From: Streptococcus pseudopneumoniae
GTDB taxonomy: Bacteria > Bacillota > Bacilli > Lactobacillales > Streptococcaceae
DNA length: 63,167 bases
Direction: 5' to 3'
Assembly: GCF_001074565.1 (NCBI RefSeq)
Contig: NZ_JUQX01000057.1
Coordinates: forward strand, 1 to 63,167
Shown: positions 58,086-63,167 of the stretch, one piece after another
Layout of the letters: each line of letters opens with the position of its first letter
How positions within the stretch are numbered: the stretch's first letter is position 1
Program-made: the position numbers and the translations under genes
The notes under the pieces: generated by a model
Seen by the model: the letters and a program-made list of their open reading frames with translations, nothing else
Database searches by the model: none
What the model was told of the DNA's origin: nothing

Positions 58086-59726
58086 ATGAAATTCAATCCA
58101 AATCAGAGATATACTCGTTGGTCTATTCGCCGTCTCAGTGTCGGTGTTGCTTCAGTTGTTGTAGCCAGTGGCTTCTTTGTCATAGTTGGTCAACCAAGTT
58201 CTGCGCGTGCTGATGTCGTCAATCCGACTCCTGCCCAAGTCGTGCCAGACGCAACTTCGGTGAGTGAAAAGAGCGACTTACCAGCAGAGGTTCTCAAAAA
58301 AGCAGTCGATGTAGCTCTTCCTTCAGAACGGTCTATTCCAACACCTAAAGCAAGTGTGGATACGACAAGCTCTTCAGAAAAAGCGGACGCAACTGCTAAA
58401 GAGCCGGTAGTAGCACCAAAAGAAGAAGTGCAAGCACAACCTGACTCTAAGAAACAAACAGAAGATGCAGTTAAACCTGTGGAAAGTCCTGAGTCTACAG
58501 TTTCTGGACAAGACCGTGAAGCCAGTGAAGCGCAACCAGCGACCACCCCAGCTGAAGTGCAAAAAAGTGTGGCCGACAACACCAAAGATACAGTAGATGT
58601 CCCAGCTTCTTACTTGGATAGAGCTAATTTCCCAGGTCCATTTACAGCTGGTGTCAACCAAGTCATTCCATACGAAGCTTTTGGTGGAGATGGTATGTTG
58701 ACTCGCCTCTTGTTAAAAGCCTCAGATAAAGCCCCATGGTCAGACAACGGCTCAGCTAAAAATCCAGCTCTCCCACCAGTAGAGAAATTGGGCAAAGGTC
58801 TTTACTTCTACGAAGTAGACTTGGCAGGCACCCAAGGAAAATCTGATAAAGAGTTGCTTGACCTCTTGAAACAAAATGGTACGCAAAGCTATAAAGCTAC
58901 CATCAAGGTGTACGGTGCGAAAGATGGCAAGCCTGACTTAACTAATCTGGTAGCGACTAAAGATTTGACTGTTAATTTGAATGGCTTGACCACACCAAAT
59001 CAGGTTAAAAAGTCTGTTGTTAACAATGTCAAAGACATGATTGATGTTCCAGCTAGCTACCTTGATAAGGCTAAGGTTCCTGGACCTTTCTTGGCCGGTG
59101 TCAACCAAGTTATTCCATACGAAGCTTTCGGTGGTGATGGTATGTTGACTCGCCTCTTGTTAAAAGCCTCAGACAAAGCTCCATGGTCAGACAATGGAAC
59201 AGCGAATAACCCAGCGTTATTGCCACTTGAAGGCTTGGCTAAAGGCCAATATTTCTACGAAGTAGATTTGAATGGCAACACGACAGGCAAAGAAGGACAA
59301 GCCCTTCTAGACCAACTTCGGGCCAATGGCACTCACACTTACCAAGCTACTATCAAAGTGTATGGTTCTAAAGATGGCAAACCTGATTTGAGCAATCTAG
59401 TAGCTACTCGTCAAGTAACGATTCAGCTTCGTGGAAAAGAAATGGCGTCAACACCATCTCAACAAGGTCAGATGAATACGAAACCTTCTGAAACAGGCTC
59501 TACAGGTACAACTGAGGGTATGATGGGCACAAATCATCGTATGTCAGACATGAAGACCGATCAACCAGCTTCTAGCCCAATGACTAATATGATGAAAAAA
59601 GATGATAAAGCGATGCTACCAAATACTGGGGAAGCTAAAACAGCTACAGCTGGCCTTGGTATCTTTGGTCTAGCCTTGGCAGGCCTTGTTGGACTTTTGG
59701 GTTTGACAACCAAACGAGAAGATTAA
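58086..59726 (+). CDS. pavB: PavB-like adhesin with SSURE repeats
   Basis: The 546-residue surface protein has a YSIRK-type signal (WSIRRLSVGVASVVVASG), an Ala/Pro/Glu-rich region (about 40-155), and two SSURE repeats of about 150 residues (about 155-305 and 305-460). Each has VPASYLD, PGPF.AGVNQVIPYEAFGGDGMLTRLLLK split over the repeat, and DGKPDL. A Met-, His- and Asp-rich linker (MMGTNHRMSDMK) leads to LPNTG, a helix and TKRED. SSURE repeats bind fibronectin and plasminogen. Two repeats are few; pneumococcal alleles have several. Confidence 0.92.
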   Translation: MKFNPNQRYTRWSIRRLSVGVASVVVASGFFVIVGQPSSARADVVNPTPAQVVPDATSVSEKSDLPAEVLKKAVDVALPSERSIPTPKASVDTTSSSEKADATAKEPVVAPKEEVQAQPDSKKQTEDAVKPVESPESTVSGQDREASEAQPATTPAEVQKSVADNTKDTVDVPASYLDRANFPGPFTAGVNQVIPYEAFGGDGMLTRLLLKASDKAPWSDNGSAKNPALPPVEKLGKGLYFYEVDLAGTQGKSDKELLDLLKQNGTQSYKATIKVYGAKDGKPDLTNLVATKDLTVNLNGLTTPNQVKKSVVNNVKDMIDVPASYLDKAKVPGPFLAGVNQVIPYEAFGGDGMLTRLLLKASDKAPWSDNGTANNPALLPLEGLAKGQYFYEVDLNGNTTGKEGQALLDQLRANGTHTYQATIKVYGSKDGKPDLSNLVATRQVTIQLRGKEMASTPSQQGQMNTKPSETGSTGTTEGMMGTNHRMSDMKTDQPASSPMTNMMKKDDKAMLPNTGEAKTATAGLGIFGLALAGLVGLLGLTTKRED

Positions 59727-59756
59727 GATTCAAATCATTTAAATATTAGAGAAAAT

Positions 59757-59790
59757 AGTGTTATACTAAAGCAAGTATAACACTGTTTTT
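59757..59790 (+). terminator. Terminator between pavB and rr08
   Basis: Perfect 11-bp stem AGTGTTATACT (59757-59767) with AGTATAACACT (59774-59784), T run. The left arm contains TATACT and could double as a promoter for rr08. Confidence 0.8.
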
Positions 59791-59806
59791 ATCGAAGGAG
59801 TGTCAG

Positions 59807-60505
59807 ATGAAAAAGACAATTTTGCTGGTTGATGATGAGATAGATATTCTAGATATTCAAAACCGCTATCTTATACAGGCAGGATACGATGTTTTAGTCG
59901 CCCATGATGGCAAGGAGGGATTAGAACTTTTCAGAAAAAAATCTATCGACCTCATCATCACAGATATCATGATGCCCAATATGGACGGTTATGATTTTAT
60001 CAGTGAAGTTCAGTATATCGCTCCGGATCAACCCTTCCTCTTTACAACTGCTAAGACAAGCGAACAGGATAAGATTTATGGCTTAAGTTTGGGGGCAGAT
60101 GATTTTATAGTCAAGCCCTTTAGCCCACGCGAATTGGTTTTAAGAGTGAATAATATCTTGCGTCGCCTTAGCCGTGGAGGAGAGACAGAACAGATCGAGT
60201 TTGGTGACTTGGTAATCAACCATGTGACTCATGAGGTTCGCATTGGGGAGCAACCTTTGGAATTGACAGTAAAATCCTTTGAACTTCTATGGGTATTGGC
60301 CAGCAATCCCGAGAGAGTCTTTTCAAAGACGGAACTTTACGAGAAGGTATGGCAAGAGGACTATGTGGATGATACCAATACACTCAATGTTCATATCCAT
60401 GCTTTGAGGCAAGAGTTGACCAAGTATACAAATTCAAATGCTCCTGCTATCAAAACTGTCTGGGGTTTGGGCTATAAGATGGAAAGATCAAGAGGTAGAA
60501 AATGA
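59807..60505 (+). CDS. rr08: Response regulator, OmpR/PhoB type (RR08, SaeR-like)
   Basis: The 232-residue regulator has a receiver domain (LLVDDEIDILD; phospho-Asp in LIITDIMMPNMDG near residue 52; switch Thr in FTTAKT; Lys in VKPFSPRE) and a winged-helix C-terminal domain (VFSKTELYEKVW, NTLNVHIHALRQEL, IKTVWGLGYKME). TCS08 in pneumococcus controls pavB and other adhesins, which fits its position here. It overlaps the kinase gene by four bases. Confidence 0.93.
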   Translation: MKKTILLVDDEIDILDIQNRYLIQAGYDVLVAHDGKEGLELFRKKSIDLIITDIMMPNMDGYDFISEVQYIAPDQPFLFTTAKTSEQDKIYGLSLGADDFIVKPFSPRELVLRVNNILRRLSRGGETEQIEFGDLVINHVTHEVRIGEQPLELTVKSFELLWVLASNPERVFSKTELYEKVWQEDYVDDTNTLNVHIHALRQELTKYTNSNAPAIKTVWGLGYKMERSRGRK

Positions 60506-61536
60506 AATTAAAAAACTATATTTTAGTGGGGTATCTAGTGTCGACTCTGCTAACGATTTTGGTCGTTTTCTGGGCAGTCCAACGAATGTTGATCGAGAAA
60601 AGTGAAGTTTACTTTCTAGTTGGAATGACCTTGATTGCTAGTTTCATTGGCGCTGCAGTGAGCATCTTTCTTTTGTCGCCTGTGTTCTCTTCTCTGAAAC
60701 ATTTGAAAAAACAAGCTCAGGATATAGCCAGCAAGGATTTCAGCACAGAAATTGAAACCAAAGGCCCATTAGAATTTCAAGAGCTGGGCCAGGCTTTTAA
60801 TGACATGTCCCACAATTTGCAAGCCACCTTTCAATCACTTGATGAGAGCGAGCAAGAAAAGAGAATGATGATTGCGCAGCTCTCTCACGATATTAAAACT
60901 CCCATTACCTCCATTCAGGTTACTGTGGAGGGAATTCTAGATGGAGTGATTAAGGAAGAGGAGCGGCTCCACTACTTAGCCACGATTGGTCGGCAAACTG
61001 AGCGTCTAAACAAGCTAGTGGAGGAATTGGATGTTTTGACTCTTAACACACAACCTCAAGATACTGCTGATGAAGAAGTCGAAGAGGTCTTTTTAGATCA
61101 GCTGTTGATTGAGTCAATGAGTGAATTTCAACTCCAGATTGAACAAGAGGAGCGGGATGTTTACATTCAAGTATCACCTGAGTCAGCGAAAATCAAGAGC
61201 CATTCTGACAAACTTTCTCGCATTCTGGTCAATTTGTTAAACAATGCCTTTAAATATTCAGAACCAGGAACCAGAATCGAGGTTCTTGCCCAATTAACAG
61301 AACAAGAGCTGACAATCAGTGTGAAAGACGAGGGTCAGGGGATTCATCCTGAGGATTTGGAAAAGATCTTTAAACGACTTTATCGTGTAGAAACTTCGCG
61401 CAATATGAAGACAGGTGGACATGGATTAGGTCTTGCGATTGCACGAGAACTAGCCCATCAGCTTGGTGGCGAAATCACAGCAGAAAGTCAATATGGCTTA
61501 GGAAGCAAGTTTACATTCAGCCTCAATTTGAAATAA
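60502..61536 (+). CDS. hk08: Sensor histidine kinase (HK08, SaeS-like)
   Basis: The 344-residue kinase has two N-terminal helices (about 8-26 and 35-58) with almost no outside loop, typical of intramembrane-sensing kinases. A HAMP domain (about 60-112), HisKA (phospho-His in QLSHDIKTP near residue 132) and HATPase (NLLNNAFKYS, DEGQGIHPEDLEKIF, GGHGLGLAIARE) follow. It partners RR08. Confidence 0.93.
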   Translation: MKLKNYILVGYLVSTLLTILVVFWAVQRMLIEKSEVYFLVGMTLIASFIGAAVSIFLLSPVFSSLKHLKKQAQDIASKDFSTEIETKGPLEFQELGQAFNDMSHNLQATFQSLDESEQEKRMMIAQLSHDIKTPITSIQVTVEGILDGVIKEEERLHYLATIGRQTERLNKLVEELDVLTLNTQPQDTADEEVEEVFLDQLLIESMSEFQLQIEQEERDVYIQVSPESAKIKSHSDKLSRILVNLLNNAFKYSEPGTRIEVLAQLTEQELTISVKDEGQGIHPEDLEKIFKRLYRVETSRNMKTGGHGLGLAIARELAHQLGGEITAESQYGLGSKFTFSLNLK

Positions 61537-61584
61537 AGGCGTAGTAAGTGGTAAGAGTTTTTAGATTGAATCAAATTTTCCTGT

Positions 61585-61616
61585 GAGGGAGAACAGAAAT
61601 GTTCTCTCTCTTTTTT
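61585..61616 (+). terminator. Terminator of rr08-hk08
   Basis: An 11-bp stem with one wobble (61585-61595 with 61600-61610), GAAA loop, six T. Confidence 0.88.
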
Positions 61617-61642
61617 ATTTGCTGAGAAATGGGGGATTTGAT

Positions 61643-62158
61643 ATGGAACGAGTAGGACGTCAGGAATTACTAGAACAATTATTAAATTATGAACCATTAG
61701 GATTTATTGATCCATTCTCAGATCTTGGGGAGTTTGATTCTCTCCAGAAGAAATTTAAACAGCCTGTCAAAGAGCTAGTGAATCGATATTCAGGACAACC
61801 TTACAGCTTGGCCTGGCAACATAAAATTATGGAAATGCGGAAGTTGTTTATTGCCTATCAGATAGCATTAAATGAAGAAGATAAGCAGATTAACTTTCAG
61901 AGAAGAACAAGAAGCGAAGAGTCCAAAGAACATGCTGATGCTATTGTAACAACCTATTTGAAGCTGGGATTTAGTTTTAAAGAGATTGAGAAACGTGTTT
62001 CTTTATCTTACAAACAACTTCGTAGAGGCTGGAGAAGAAGTGACCACATCATGACAAATAGTCCTGAATTTTATAGCAAAGGGGACTTATCTGAAGGTTA
62101 CTGTTTACCGAGTAAAAAGCTACCTGATAGTATGAGAATCAATGAGGAAGGGATATGA
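61643..62158 (+). CDS. Hypothetical protein with C-terminal helix-turn-helix, mobile-element type
   Basis: The 171-residue protein begins MERVGRQELLEQLL and has a helical middle. A C-terminal helix-turn-helix-like stretch, YLKLGFSFKEIEKRVSL followed by SYKQLRRGWRRSDH, may bind DNA. GGGGGATTTGAT precedes ATG 61643; a longer frame from 61583 starts inside the terminator. It overlaps the replication protein gene by four bases (ATGA). The pair looks like the start of an integrated plasmid-like or satellite element. No exact family is recognised. Confidence 0.7.
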   Translation: MERVGRQELLEQLLNYEPLGFIDPFSDLGEFDSLQKKFKQPVKELVNRYSGQPYSLAWQHKIMEMRKLFIAYQIALNEEDKQINFQRRTRSEESKEHADAIVTTYLKLGFSFKEIEKRVSLSYKQLRRGWRRSDHIMTNSPEFYSKGDLSEGYCLPSKKLPDSMRINEEGI

Positions 62159-63167
62159 GAGTCCTAAAAACTATGAAAAAGATTGATTTATTAAAATGCT
62201 TATCCATCATCACAAAAGACGGATTAAGAACACAAAAATTTAAGAATAGCCATTTACAGCTCATCTCTTCAGCTGAAGAAGGAAGACGAGGGTCTGTATT
62301 TGCTTATCGTTCAAAAGCGAATATGGTGAAGGCACGTGGTGTTGTTTTAACCTCTGTCGAATCATTGCTTGAGAACCAGGATCAGTTTACACACTGGACT
62401 CCTAACGTATATTGCTACGGAAGCTATAGCGATGATAGTCGACGGATTACACGTGGCCACTCTGAAGATAATCTAAGACAGATTAACACATTTTACATTG
62501 ACTTCGATATTAGCTCTTCAGCTGAAGAAATGACAACAGGAGATATTTTAACTGCTTCCTTGGATCTAGGTTTTATGCCGACGTTGATCCTGAAATCAGA
62601 TAAAGGATTTCAAGCCTATTTTGTCCTCTCAGAATCAGCCTATGTTACAGCTCATTCTCAATTTCGAGTGGTAAAGGTGGCTAAAGCTATCTCTCAAAAT
62701 TTGAGAAATTACTTTGCTCAAACTTTACCAGTAGATATGACCTGTAACCATTTTGGAATTGCTCGGATTCCTCGAACTGATAATGTCGAATTCTTTGATG
62801 CTGACTATACTTATTCGTTCCAGGAGTGGTTAGATTGGTCGATGAAGCAATCAGAACTTCCTTTCCCAAGTAAAAAGCCCAATTTGACGGTTCTTTCAGG
62901 TTCTGAAGGGGTGAAACAGATTGATGAACCCTGGTATCAATTGCTGATGAGAGAGGGGAATATCAAAGGTGGAAAAGCCTTGATGGGAAGAAACAACGTT
63001 CTTTTCACGCTAGCTTTAGCCAACTTCTCTTCAGGAATCGATCAGGAAGAGTGTGAGGAGGTTCTTTCTAGTTTTAATGCGAATCTAGACGAACCACTCT
63101 CTTCAGCTGAATATCATAAGATTATCACAAGCGCCTACTCAGGAAAATATGAAGCTGCTAGTCGTGA
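62155..63167 (+). CDS. PrimPol-type replication/primase protein, 3' end outside the window
   Basis: 337 codons are visible and no stop occurs before the window ends. Seen motifs fit archaeo-eukaryotic-type primases: NTFYIDFDIS (hD-x-D, near residue 117), then LKSDKGFQAYFVLSE, TCNHFGIARIPRTDN, and a C-terminal primase-associated segment with KALMGRNNVLFTLALANF near residue 290. Such proteins start replication of plasmids, phages and satellites in streptococci. GAGGAAGGGAT precedes the ATG. With the preceding HTH-like gene it marks a probable mobile element continuing to the right. Confidence 0.8.
   Translation, partial: MRVLKTMKKIDLLKCLSIITKDGLRTQKFKNSHLQLISSAEEGRRGSVFAYRSKANMVKARGVVLTSVESLLENQDQFTHWTPNVYCYGSYSDDSRRITRGHSEDNLRQINTFYIDFDISSSAEEMTTGDILTASLDLGFMPTLILKSDKGFQAYFVLSESAYVTAHSQFRVVKVAKAISQNLRNYFAQTLPVDMTCNHFGIARIPRTDNVEFFDADYTYSFQEWLDWSMKQSELPFPSKKPNLTVLSGSEGVKQIDEPWYQLLMREGNIKGGKALMGRNNVLFTLALANFSSGIDQEECEEVLSSFNANLDEPLSSAEYHKIITSAYSGKYEAASR

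Overview
The window is a chromosomal segment of a mitis-group Streptococcus. It contains comW, comAB, the purC-to-purB cluster with strH and bgaC, a BOX repeat, CiaR-type repeats and pavB/rr08/hk08. Protein divergence (notably ComW), a lacD gene between agaS and galM, and a GNAT gene between purN and purH suggest S. mitis, S. oralis or S. infantis rather than S. pneumoniae. All calls come from reading the sequence; no search was run.

Layout. 1-6.2 kb: end of tRNA-Asn, a mostly gene-free stretch, comW, purA, a CiaR-type small RNA, tadA, SRP RNA, and a putative late-competence operon dut-phosphatase-radA, then a beta-carbonic anhydrase. 6.4-12.3 kb: prs, a CoA-binding protein, a YeiH-type exporter on the minus strand, and araT-recO-plsX-acpP. 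12.4-17.4 kb: a peptide locus with three tandem 16-residue ORFs, each behind a ComX-type (cin-box) sequence, two double-glycine peptides and three small membrane proteins, directly before comAB. 17.6-33.5 kb: purine biosynthesis (purC-L-F-M-N-GNAT-H, purD-E-K-B), interrupted by a MITE-like insertion before purM, a structured element before purE, and an AT-rich island between purK and purB that encodes a four-helix membrane protein and a putative ADP-ribosyltransferase.

33.5-47 kb: host-glycan use: StrH (minus), BgaR (minus), BgaC, a mannose-family PTS, BOX, AgaS, LacD, GalM. cre-like sites lie at strH and bgaC. 47-51.8 kb: a VOC protein, four consecutive uncharacterised membrane proteins, a CstR-like regulator and a ProX-type deacylase. 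51.8-54.1 kb: minus-strand persulfide/sulfur operon (rhodanese, CoA-disulfide-reductase/rhodanese fusion, rhodanese) with a perfect inverted-repeat operator. 54.2-61.5 kb: acetyltransferase, nucleoside phosphorylase, TrkH/TrkA, PavB-like adhesin with two SSURE repeats, RR08/HK08. 61.6 kb to end: start of a probable mobile element (HTH-like protein and a PrimPol-type replication protein cut by the window edge).

Themes. Competence recurs: ComW stabilises and activates the alternative sigma factor ComX; the putative ComX promoters precede dut-radA and the tiny-peptide array; ComAB exports the competence peptide and probably the neighbouring double-glycine peptides. The most novel feature is the 12.4-12.74 kb triplicated peptide array, which may be a competence-induced secreted or lytic peptide system. 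The second is the ADP-ribosyltransferase/membrane pair inside the pur cluster.
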